From Gemmatimonadota bacterium (GTDB taxonomy: Bacteria; Gemmatimonadota; Gemmatimonadetes; Gemmatimonadales; GWC2-71-9): a stretch of 35,361 nt of DNA. The stretch covers positions 1 through 35,361 of the forward strand of contig JAOTVV010000006.1 in the NCBI GenBank assembly GCA_029863245.1. The letters are read 5' to 3'. The notes below the pieces were generated by a model. It did not search any database. It was not told the origin of the DNA and saw only the letters and a list, made by a program, of their open reading frames with translations. This document shows, piece after piece, positions 22,247 through 30,005 of this stretch (position 1 is the stretch's first letter; the number at the start of each line of letters is the position of its first letter). The position numbers and the translations under genes were made by a program.

Positions 22247-24985
22247 ATGACGCTCCGTCTCGCGCTCGTCCTCGCCACGCTGGGCAGCCTCGCGGCTGCA
22301 CCATCGGGGCGCGCCCAAGAGACGTTCGATTTCTATGCCCGTGGCCCGTACCGAGCCACAGTGCCCCGGCCAGACTCGCTGCTGGGCTACGGCGCCGGTG
22401 CACGGCATACCCAGTACTCCGAGCAACAGGCTGTGCTCGACGCGCTGATGGCAGCCGCCCCGGAACGCGCGCGCGTCGAGCGGATCGGCATCACTGAAGA
22501 GCAGCGACCGATGCGAGTGCTGCTCATCTCAGCCCCGGAGAACCTCGCCCGGTTGGACGAGATCCGAGCGGATCTCGCCCGGCTCGCCGACCCACGCTCG
22601 ACCGACCCCGAGCAAGCAGCCGCGATCGCGGCCCGCACGCCGATCGCCGTCATGCTTTCGTTTTCCATCCACGGCAACGAGCCGGGTGGGTTCGAAGCCG
22701 CGATGTGGGTCGCCTACGACCTCCTGGCGTCGGAGGAGCCGGCCACCATCGAGATGCTGCGGAACACGCTCGTGATCTTGAATCCGTCGGCCAATCCTGA
22801 TGGCCACGAGCGCTTCGCGGTGTGGTACAACTCCCTCGGCGTCGGAACGGACGAGCCGTTCGCGTACGAGTGGAACGAACCCTGGGGCATCTGGGGACGG
22901 TACGGCCACTACCGATTCGACATGAACCGTGATCTGATCGCGCTGGCACAGGCACCCACCCGGGCCATGTTGAGTGCGATCACGCGGTGGCATCCTCAGG
23001 TCTTCGTCGACCTCCACAGCACGACCGAGCAGTACTTCTTTCCACCACCCGCGGCGCCCGTGAACCGGAACCTGCCGGCTCAGACCGTTCGCTGGCTCGA
23101 GACGTTCGGGCAGGGCAACGCCGCGGCCTTTGACCGGTACGGCTGGCAGTACTACACCCGCGACGTGTTCGACCTGTTCTACGCCGGCTACTTCGACGCA
23201 GGCCCGTCGCTGCATGGCGCGACCGGCATGACCTACGAGACCGACGGCGGGAAGGCACTCACGCGCCGCCGCGACGACGGCACGGTCATCACCTTTCGAG
23301 AAGGTATTGCGCACCACTACGTGGCGGCCCTGGCCACGGTCGAGACGGCGGCGGCGAACCGACAGGCTCGACTGCGGGATTACTACGACTTCCATCGCAC
23401 CACCATCGAGGAGGCGCGCGCAGCGCGCATGAAGCGGATCACCGTCATGCCGGACACCGATCCCACCAACCTGGCACGTCTGGCCGCCTTGCTCCTGCAC
23501 CACGACATCGAGGTTCACCGCCTGACCGCTCCCTACGCGGCGTCCGCAGCACACGCCTACGGGGATGGGCCGCGTGCCCGTGGAGTGCGGCGCACGTTTC
23601 CCGTTGGCGCGCTGGTCATCGATCTGGATCAGCCAAAGGGGCGTGTCGCCCGAGCCCTCCTCGAGCCCGCCGCCGAGCTCGACGGCGAGTTCTACGAGCG
23701 CCAGGTTGCGAAGTTCGAGCGGAATCGGCGCCGCGGCCCCGGCGCGACGAGCGAGCGATACGAGTTCTACGACCTGACCGCGTGGTCACTGCCGCTCACA
23801 CTCGGCCTGGACGCGTACTGGACGGAAGATCTGCAGACGATCACGGCCACCGCGCTGACGCTTCCCGCTTCCGGTGACCCGGTGCGGGCGCTCGCGCCGG
23901 TCGGCGCGGTTTCCGGCCGAGCAGGGTCTGCCTACGTCTTCAGCAATGACCGGCAGGCCGCAGCGGAACTCGCGATGGCGCTCCTCAGGGAGGGCTTCGT
24001 GGTGAACGTCAGCACGGAGGAGCTCCGCGCCGACCGCGTCAGCTATCCCCGGGGGACGTTTGTGGTGCGCGTCACGCGAAACCCCGACAGCGTGCACGAG
24101 CGCATCATGGCGCTCGCCGTCGAGATCGGCGTACCCGTCACCGCCGCGCAGTCCGCCTTCCCCGACTCCGGCCAGGTCGGGGTGGGATCACAAAGCGTGG
24201 ATCCCGTCTTCGCACCGCGCATTGTCGTGGCCGCCGGCGACGGCATCTCGATCACGAGTTATGGCGCCCTGTGGCATTTCCTGGAGCGGGAGCTGCGACA
24301 TCCCTTCGCACCGGTGGCGCTCGGATCCGTTGGACGCATGCACACGCTTTCCGACTACAACGTGTTCATCGTTCCGAGCGGCAGTGCCGGGACGATCCGC
24401 CGAGAGCTGGGGCCCGCCGGGATCGCGCGCCTAAAGCAGTGGGTCAGTGACGGTGGCGTCCTCATCGCCTATGATGACGCGGCCCTGTTTGCGAGCCACG
24501 AGGACGTCGGCCTGAGCAGCGTCAAAGCGCTTGGGTCCGAAGAGGACGAAAAGAAGGAGGAGAAGGGCGACAGCCTCCCCAGTGGAGCGGCGCTCGAGCC
24601 GCCGCTGGCCTCCCCCAGTGCAGACCTGGATCGCCCCGAATACGTGCCTGGGTCGATCTTCCGCGCCACGCTCGATCTCTCACACTGGCTCACCATGGGG
24701 TATCAGCAGAAGACCCTTCCGGTGCTGCTCCGCGGCAGCACGATGCTCGCTCCATCGGAGCGCGGTGACAACCCGGTGGTCTTTGTTGGGGATTCCCTGC
24801 TGCTTGCCGGGTTCAGTTGGCCCGAGAATACGGAGCGACTCCTGAACAAGACCGTGTGGGCGGCCACCGAACGTCACGGACGAGGTCATGTCGTGCTGTT
24901 TGCCGACGATCCGCTGTATCGGGCTTTTTGGAGGGGGCCTGCGCGGCTACTGACGAACGCAATGCTGTTCGGGAGCGGAAGATAA
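22247..24985 (+). CDS. exported M14 family zinc carboxypeptidase, large
   Basis: This 912-residue secreted protein has signal peptide MTLRLALVLATLGSLAAAPS-GRAQ, cleaved near residue 24. The M14 catalytic domain (about 55-380) shows the zinc motif H142-G-N-E145, NPSANPDGHERF with the substrate-binding Asn/Arg region, H257 in VFVDLHSTTEQYFF as the third ligand, and MTYETDGGKAL with the catalytic Glu. The remaining 500 residues include strand-rich regions resembling the glutamine-amidotransferase-like fold found at the end of such proteins (NVFIVPSGSAG, VLIAYDDAALF) and an acidic/lysine insert (EEDEKKEEKGD, about 765). It should cleave C-terminal or gamma-linked residues of peptides outside the cytoplasm. 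AAGG precedes the ATG. Its upstream gap is shared with padR. Confidence 0.92.
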   Translation: MTLRLALVLATLGSLAAAPSGRAQETFDFYARGPYRATVPRPDSLLGYGAGARHTQYSEQQAVLDALMAAAPERARVERIGITEEQRPMRVLLISAPENLARLDEIRADLARLADPRSTDPEQAAAIAARTPIAVMLSFSIHGNEPGGFEAAMWVAYDLLASEEPATIEMLRNTLVILNPSANPDGHERFAVWYNSLGVGTDEPFAYEWNEPWGIWGRYGHYRFDMNRDLIALAQAPTRAMLSAITRWHPQVFVDLHSTTEQYFFPPPAAPVNRNLPAQTVRWLETFGQGNAAAFDRYGWQYYTRDVFDLFYAGYFDAGPSLHGATGMTYETDGGKALTRRRDDGTVITFREGIAHHYVAALATVETAAANRQARLRDYYDFHRTTIEEARAARMKRITVMPDTDPTNLARLAALLLHHDIEVHRLTAPYAASAAHAYGDGPRARGVRRTFPVGALVIDLDQPKGRVARALLEPAAELDGEFYERQVAKFERNRRRGPGATSERYEFYDLTAWSLPLTLGLDAYWTEDLQTITATALTLPASGDPVRALAPVGAVSGRAGSAYVFSNDRQAAAELAMALLREGFVVNVSTEELRADRVSYPRGTFVVRVTRNPDSVHERIMALAVEIGVPVTAAQSAFPDSGQVGVGSQSVDPVFAPRIVVAAGDGISITSYGALWHFLERELRHPFAPVALGSVGRMHTLSDYNVFIVPSGSAGTIRRELGPAGIARLKQWVSDGGVLIAYDDAALFASHEDVGLSSVKALGSEEDEKKEEKGDSLPSGAALEPPLASPSADLDRPEYVPGSIFRATLDLSHWLTMGYQQKTLPVLLRGSTMLAPSERGDNPVVFVGDSLLLAGFSWPENTERLLNKTVWAATERHGRGHVVLFADDPLYRAFWRGPARLLTNAMLFGSGR

Positions 24986-25001
24986 CAGGCGGTTAGGCGG
25001 G

Positions 25002-25056
25002 TGAGCGGTGAGGCGGTTGGGTTTCCCCGCTAACCACCCAACCGCCTCACCGCTCA
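25002..25056. terminator. perfect 21-bp inverted repeat between convergent genes
   Basis: Arms 25002-25022 and 25036-25056 pair without mismatch around a 13-base loop. The right arm includes the stop codon of the PDZ gene on the minus strand, and the left arm begins 17 bases after the M14 stop. It is placed as a bidirectional terminator, but neither side has a T-run. The arm is built from short repeats of the type GAGGCGGTT / GAGCGGT, continuing to the left (about 24987-25021), so it may have arisen by slippage or be a mobile small repeat. Confidence 0.7.
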
Positions 25057-26148
25057 ACCGTCCATTGGCTCGCGCTGTTCCCAGAGCATCCCCCGCTCAC
25101 GCTGCGGGATCGTCACTGTGATCGTTTGGCGGCGCTTGTCACGCATGACTTCCATCTTCATGCTCTCGCCGGCACCGTAGGAGCGGATGATTCGGAGCGC
25201 GTGCGACGGGTTGGTTGGCTTGCGACCGTCGATGCTCACGATGACGTCGCCGCTCTGCAAACCGGTGAGTCCGTCGCTCGGCGCGCGAACCACCAGGAGC
25301 CCCTCACTCGTCCCGAAGTAGCGTCCGAGCTCCGCGTTCAGGCTCACCAACTCCATGTCGAACAGGCCGAAGGGCAGCAATCCACCCATGACCATGGGGG
25401 AGCCCGACCGGATGCGCACCCGCTCCGGCCCTTCGAGCTCCTCGAGGAACGGCATCGCAAAGCGGTAGCTGAAGGCGTTCGAATCTGGGCTGATGAACGA
25501 AAACGAATAGGCCTCGGGTTCGAGCTCGCGGAGCACCACGTCGGCGGACTTGCGCCCTCCGTCTCGCAGATACTCCACGCGAAGGGTCTGGCCCTCATCG
25601 AGTTCCCGGATGATATCGCGGAGCCTTGCGCTGGGCGACGGGTCGCGTCGTGTCATGCGTCCCAGCGCCGTTCCCTTGGCGCTCACGATCACGTCCCCGG
25701 CCTTGAGACCCGCCTCCTCTGCGGGGCCGCCGGGCGTCACACCACTCAGGCGCACCCCGAGGGAGTCCTGCCCGGAGCGGTATGTCGATTCCTCCAGCAG
25801 CACTCCCATCTTGGGCCGGTTCTCTGAGACGAAGACGCTCACGGCGCCGGGCCGGTCGCGCTCCACCTGAAATCGCTCCGCCAGGCTCTGGAGCTCTCCG
25901 GTCTGCAACTGCCGCTGAGCCGAGCGGAGCTCTTCGATTGCCTCGCGCAGCGCGCGGTTGGCCGCGTCGCCTTGGGCGGCCTGGAGCTCTTGCATGGCGT
26001 GCTCCAGTTGGCGCTGCGCTTCGCGAACCCGCTGCTGCGCCTCCACCATCTCTTGAGGGTTCCTCTTCTCGCCTTCCTGCGCTAACGCCGCGGTCGGAAC
26101 CGCGATTCCGGCAAGAAGGAGCAGGTAGATCATTCGACGGGCTTTCAT
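25054..26148 (-). CDS. periplasmic protein with two PDZ domains and a coiled coil
   Basis: This is a 364-residue exported protein. Signal peptide KARRMIYLLLLAGIAVPTAALA is cleaved before QEGEK, near residue 23. A helical coiled coil follows (about 32-95; QQRVREAQRQLEHAMQELQAAQ, LREAIEELRSAQRQLQ). PDZ 1 (about 113-200) has GVRLSGVTPGGPAEEAGLKAGDVIVSAKG. PDZ 2 (about 285-355) has YFGTSEGLLVVRAPSDGLTGLQSGDVIVSIDGRKP. No trypsin-like protease domain is present, so it is not DegP; it may recognise C-termini of envelope proteins. GAGGAG eight bases ahead sets ATG 26148. It is the last gene after an ECF sigma and anti-sigma pair, which suggests an envelope-stress role like proteins that regulate anti-sigma proteolysis. 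Confidence 0.88.
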   Translation of the reverse strand: MKARRMIYLLLLAGIAVPTAALAQEGEKRNPQEMVEAQQRVREAQRQLEHAMQELQAAQGDAANRALREAIEELRSAQRQLQTGELQSLAERFQVERDRPGAVSVFVSENRPKMGVLLEESTYRSGQDSLGVRLSGVTPGGPAEEAGLKAGDVIVSAKGTALGRMTRRDPSPSARLRDIIRELDEGQTLRVEYLRDGGRKSADVVLRELEPEAYSFSFISPDSNAFSYRFAMPFLEELEGPERVRIRSGSPMVMGGLLPFGLFDMELVSLNAELGRYFGTSEGLLVVRAPSDGLTGLQSGDVIVSIDGRKPTNPSHALRIIRSYGAGESMKMEVMRDKRRQTITVTIPQRERGMLWEQREPMDG

Positions 26149-26261
26149 ACTTCGACTCCTCGTTATGCTGTCAGCCGTCCACACCCTCGTCCTACCGAGA
26201 TTGATTCGCAAGCCGCGGCGATCGTCGCACACAGCAAGCTCGGCGGGCGCGCGGCAGTCAG

Positions 26262-26855
26262 TCAGTATCCCACGTACGTCACCGGTTGAACGTGTGTGTT
26301 GACCAAGCGATCCATCAGCGTGACCCGGCGACGCCACAGATCCGCTACGGCCTCGTGCGGCGCTGCCTGGAGTTGGGCACGGTCGATACCCACGTCGACC
26401 ACCGCGATGCGATCTTCGAGCTCGGCGATGGCCGCGGCCGTGACGCCGTTGACCACTCGTCCCTGTCGATTGTAGCTGTGGAGCACCCGCTCGAGCTGCT
26501 GCGATTCCTCCACCAGTGACGCAATCTCTTCAGGCGCCGACGCCGCGACCGCGGGCCGTGGCGGCGTATTGACACCGACAAACAGGACGAGCCCTGCCGC
26601 GGCAGCCAAGCCGGCCCAACTCGTATAGCTCCACCGACGGCGCCGTCGCGCGGACACGAACGCCTCGCGCACGGCCGGCCACCGGTCTCGCGGGGGGGAA
26701 TGCCTCGGGAGGGCCCGGAGTGCCGCAACGCGCTGATGCAGACGATCAAGCTCGGCCCCGCACGCCTCGCATTGCTCGACATGGGCCCGTGCCGTGGCGG
26801 TACCCTCACCGTCACGAACCTCCAAGAGCTCACTGATCGTGCAATGTCTCAACAT
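26262..26855 (-). CDS. anti-sigma factor with zinc-finger (ZAS) N-terminus
   Basis: This is a 197-residue membrane protein. The N-terminus TARAHVEQCEACGAEL contains the H-x3-C-x2-C zinc motif of anti-sigma (ZAS/zf-HC2) domains and LHQRVAALRAL is the following helix; an upstream Cys (MLRHC) may complete the site. A single transmembrane segment lies near residues 78-97 (TSWAGLAAAAGLVLFVGVN), and the C-terminal periplasmic half is helical (VEESQQLERVLHSYN, AAIAELEDRIAVVDVGIDRAQL). It would hold the adjacent sigma factor at the membrane until a signal releases it. Its start overlaps the sigma gene's end by seven bases, which supports fixed stoichiometry. Confidence 0.9.
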   Translation of the reverse strand: MLRHCTISELLEVRDGEGTATARAHVEQCEACGAELDRLHQRVAALRALPRHSPPRDRWPAVREAFVSARRRRRWSYTSWAGLAAAAGLVLFVGVNTPPRPAVAASAPEEIASLVEESQQLERVLHSYNRQGRVVNGVTAAAIAELEDRIAVVDVGIDRAQLQAAPHEAVADLWRRRVTLMDRLVNTHVQPVTYVGY

Positions 26856-27400
26856 CCTGCCTCCTCACCGAGCATCATCCGAAGCCGCGCGTGCGCTCGA
26901 GACAGCTGCGACTTGGAGAAGCTCACCGTCTTGCCCATTTGCTCAGCAATCTCCTCGTGCGTATACCCTTCGACGTCGTGCAACCACACGACCGCCCGCG
27001 ACGTCTCGGACAACTGGGCCAAGGCCGCTTCCAGATCCATGCGTAGCCCTACGTCGCCATCCCGGCGCCCCGCCCAGCCGCTGTCTTCCTCGAGTACCTC
27101 GGTATCGCGATACTTCTCGCGGCGGATGCGAATCAACGCCTTGCTCGACGCCACCCGCTTGATCCACGCCGTGAGGCTCCCGGGGGCCGAGCCCCGGAAC
27201 CGTTTTATGCTGCGGCACACTTCGAGGAAGGTCTCCTGGAGCACCTCCTCCGCTTCCTCGGGCGTGCGGCAAATCCGGTGGGCCACCCCGTACACGGTCC
27301 CCTCGTAGGCGCGGTACACCCGCTCGAGGGCCGCCAGATCGCCCCCTTTTGCCCGTTGGATCGCGAGCTCGTCCAATGCCGCAGCAGTGACCTGTGCCAT
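26849..27400 (-). CDS. ECF-type RNA polymerase sigma factor
   Basis: This is a 183-residue group IV sigma factor. Region 2 spans about residues 12-85: ALERVYRAYEGTVYGVAHRICRTPEEAEEVLQETFLEVCRSIKRFRGSAPGSLTAWIKRVASSKALI, containing the -10 recognition helix. Region 4 spans about 125-175: LEAALAQLSETSRAVVWLHDVEGYTHEEIAEQMGKTVSFSKSQLSRAHARLRMML, the helix-turn-helix for the -35. In the HTH the usual ...GTVKSRLSRAR is KTVSFSKSQLSRAH, an ordinary variant. It lacks C-terminal extensions. The anti-sigma gene overlaps its end. A TATACT box on the minus strand (27413-27408) could be part of its promoter, but no matching -35 is convincing. Confidence 0.95.
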   Translation of the reverse strand: MAQVTAAALDELAIQRAKGGDLAALERVYRAYEGTVYGVAHRICRTPEEAEEVLQETFLEVCRSIKRFRGSAPGSLTAWIKRVASSKALIRIRREKYRDTEVLEEDSGWAGRRDGDVGLRMDLEAALAQLSETSRAVVWLHDVEGYTHEEIAEQMGKTVSFSKSQLSRAHARLRMMLGEEAGC

Positions 27401-27494
27401 GCCCAGAAGTATAGATGCGCCGTGGACGGATGGGGTCGCACGCGGGATCGAACGAGCGGGAAGGGGGAGTGGGGCAGTGAGACCGCGTCGTTCC

Positions 27495-29969
27495 CTAGAT
27501 CACCAGGTTGACCAGTTTGTCGGGAACGTAAACCGTTTTCTTGATTGGCTTTGCATCGACAAATCGGCGCACGGCATCTTCGGCCAACGCCCGCGCAACT
27601 GCCGATTCCTCGCCGATCCCAGCTGGCACCGTCACCCGACCCCGCACCCTGCCGTTCACCTGGACGACCAGCTCGATCTGGTCCTCACGCGCCATCTCTT
27701 CGTCGAAGGCGGGCCAGCAAGCGTCGAACACACCCGTGTCGTGACGCAACCGTTCCCAGCACTCCTCGGCGAAGTGGGGAGCGAGCGGCGCGAGCATGAC
27801 CACCAGTGGCTCGAGCAGCTCGGCTCCCACATCCGGTCCGGCAGAATCGTCGGTACCCTTCCCACGCAGCGCGTTCACGTACTCCATCAGTTTCGCGATG
27901 GCCGTGTTATACCGGAGGTCCTCCAGGTCTTCAGCCACGCCGCGGATCGTCTGGTGCAGCTTCCGCATCACATCGACCGAGACCTCGCCCCCCTCGAACG
28001 TGGCCGCGCTCACCAGCCCCCATACCTTATCGAGGAACCGCCGGATACCGGAGATGCCCTCGTCCCGGAAGTCCCCCCCCTCCTGGTACGGACCGAGGAA
28101 CATGAGGTACATGCGGAAGGTGTCCGCACCCCACCGTGCGATATAGTCGTCGGGGATGACGACGTTGCCACGCGACTTGGACATCTTCGCGCCGTCCTTC
28201 ACGATCATGCCGTGCGCACGGAACCGGGCGAATGGCTCTTCGAAGCCGAGGTGGCCGAGATCGTGTAAGGCCATCGTAATGAAGCGCGAGTACATCAGAT
28301 GCAGCACGGCGTGCTCGTTGCCGCCAATGTAACAATCGACGGGCAACCACTTGCTCGTCAGCGCCGGGTCGAACGGACGGTCATGGACGTCCGTGGACGG
28401 GTACCGCAGGAAATACCAGGCGGAATCGAGAAACGTGTCCGACACGTCCGTCTCGCGCCGACCGTTCGCTCCGCACGTCGGGCACGGTACCCGGTGCCAG
28501 TCCTGGGCACGCGCCAGTGGCGAGACGCCACTTTCGTCGGGCCGGAAGTCCTCGAGTGGAGGGAGCAGGACAGGCAGGTCGGTTTCCGGAACCGGCACGA
28601 TACCGCAGGCATCGCAATAGATGATCGGGATGGGGGGTCCCCAGTAACGCTGCCTCGAGATGCACCAGTCGTGGAGTCGGTATTGGGTTTGCCGCCTGCC
28701 GGCGCCCTTGGTCGCGAGCCAGTCGGTGATCGCGGCGACCGCGTCGGCGCACGACATGCCGTCGAACTCCCCGGAGTTCATCATGGTGCCGTCCCACCCG
28801 GTAAAGAGGGGCGGGACGTCCGGAGCCGGCGCCAGTGCATCGACCTCGACGCCTTCCTTTGGCCTCACCACCTGCCGGATCTCCAGACTGAACTTCCGGG
28901 CGAATTCGTAGTCGCGCGCGTCGTGAGCCGGCACCGCCATGATGGCCCCCGTGCCGTACTCCATGAGCACGTAATCGGCAATCCACAGCGGGATGCGCTC
29001 ACCCGTGGCCGGGTTGACGCAGTGGGCCCCGGTGAAGACCCCTGTTTTCTCCTTCTCGCCCACCCGACGCGACACCACGTCCATGGCCGACGTCCGGCGC
29101 CGATACTCGTCCACGAACCCCTGCTGCTCCGGCGTGGTGAGCTGGTCCACCACCGGGTGCTCCGGCGCCAACACCATATAGGTCGCCCCGAAGACCGTGT
29201 CGGGCCGGGTCGTGAACACGCGAATCTCGATCTCCGACTCGGTGGTGAACACCAGCTCGGCCCCGTCGGACTCGCCGATCCAGTTGGTCTGCATGAGCCG
29301 AGTCGATTCGGACCAATCGATGGTCCGGAGATTCTCGAGCAGGCGTTCGGCGTATTCCGTGATCCTGAAAAACCACTGCGCCAGGAATCGGTGGGTGACC
29401 GGCGTATCGGGATGGCGCTCGCACATCCCGTCGATCACCTGCTCGTTGGCGAGGACCGTCTTGCACTCCGGACACCAGTTGACCGGGGCTTCCTTCCGCA
29501 CGGCGAGTCCGGCCTTGTACAACTGGAGGAAGATCCACTGGGTCCACGCGTAGTATCGCGGATCGGTCGTCTGGACCTCGTGGTCCCAATCGAACATGAG
29601 GCCGATACGTCGCAGCTGTTCCCTGAACCGATCGATGTTTTGGGGAATGAGCTTGGCCGGGTGGGTGTTGACCTTCAGTGCGTAGTTCTCCGAGTGGATC
29701 CCGAAGGCGTCGAACCCAATGGGCTCGAACACCTGCCAGCCCAGGAGTCGCCGAAACCGGCCGTGCACGTCGCTGCCGACGAAGGCAAAGACGTTCCCGA
29801 CGTGGAGACCCTCCGCCGAGGGATACGGGAACATCATAAGGTTGTAGTAGGGGCGCACGGCCTCGGCGAGAGCGGCTCGGTTGGTGTGCCGATCTTCCCA
29901 GCGCTGACGCCACTTCTTCTCGACCGCCTCCGGATCGTACCGTTGGCTCGCCGCGTTATCTGGTCGCAT
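27495..29969 (-). CDS. leuS: leucyl-tRNA synthetase
   Basis: This 824-residue class Ia synthetase charges tRNA-Leu. PYPSAEGLHVGN (residues 48-59) is the HIGH motif region. WCPECKTVLANEQVIDGMCERH holds a zinc-type CxxC, and a second CPTCG lies later. The editing domain (about 230-430) includes TTRPDTVFGATYMVLAPEHP and GTGAIMAVPAHDARDYEFA, the threonine-rich and Asp sites that remove mischarged amino acids. DTFLDSAWYFLRYPS, GGNEHAVLHLMYSRF and KMSKSRGNV (about 595) follow, then the anticodon-binding and C-terminal domain (VQVNGRVRGRVTVPA). Length is typical for a bacterial LeuRS. The ATG at 29969 has no strong ribosome site. It lies 36 bases after serA, probably in the same transcript. Confidence 0.98.
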   Translation of the reverse strand: MRPDNAASQRYDPEAVEKKWRQRWEDRHTNRAALAEAVRPYYNLMMFPYPSAEGLHVGNVFAFVGSDVHGRFRRLLGWQVFEPIGFDAFGIHSENYALKVNTHPAKLIPQNIDRFREQLRRIGLMFDWDHEVQTTDPRYYAWTQWIFLQLYKAGLAVRKEAPVNWCPECKTVLANEQVIDGMCERHPDTPVTHRFLAQWFFRITEYAERLLENLRTIDWSESTRLMQTNWIGESDGAELVFTTESEIEIRVFTTRPDTVFGATYMVLAPEHPVVDQLTTPEQQGFVDEYRRRTSAMDVVSRRVGEKEKTGVFTGAHCVNPATGERIPLWIADYVLMEYGTGAIMAVPAHDARDYEFARKFSLEIRQVVRPKEGVEVDALAPAPDVPPLFTGWDGTMMNSGEFDGMSCADAVAAITDWLATKGAGRRQTQYRLHDWCISRQRYWGPPIPIIYCDACGIVPVPETDLPVLLPPLEDFRPDESGVSPLARAQDWHRVPCPTCGANGRRETDVSDTFLDSAWYFLRYPSTDVHDRPFDPALTSKWLPVDCYIGGNEHAVLHLMYSRFITMALHDLGHLGFEEPFARFRAHGMIVKDGAKMSKSRGNVVIPDDYIARWGADTFRMYLMFLGPYQEGGDFRDEGISGIRRFLDKVWGLVSAATFEGGEVSVDVMRKLHQTIRGVAEDLEDLRYNTAIAKLMEYVNALRGKGTDDSAGPDVGAELLEPLVVMLAPLAPHFAEECWERLRHDTGVFDACWPAFDEEMAREDQIELVVQVNGRVRGRVTVPAGIGEESAVARALAEDAVRRFVDAKPIKKTVYVPDKLVNLVI

Positions 29970-30005
29970 AGAGTCGGAAATCTAAGTAGCCGAAGGGGTC
30001 GACGG

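Noticed and set aside
22529..23554. 341-codon minus-strand open frame inside the M14 gene
   Set aside because: It is antisense to the catalytic domain, whose zinc motifs are certain.
25002..25056. Insertion sequence terminal repeats or attachment site
   Set aside because: No transposase or integrase lies nearby and there are no target duplications; placement between convergent stops fits a terminator better.
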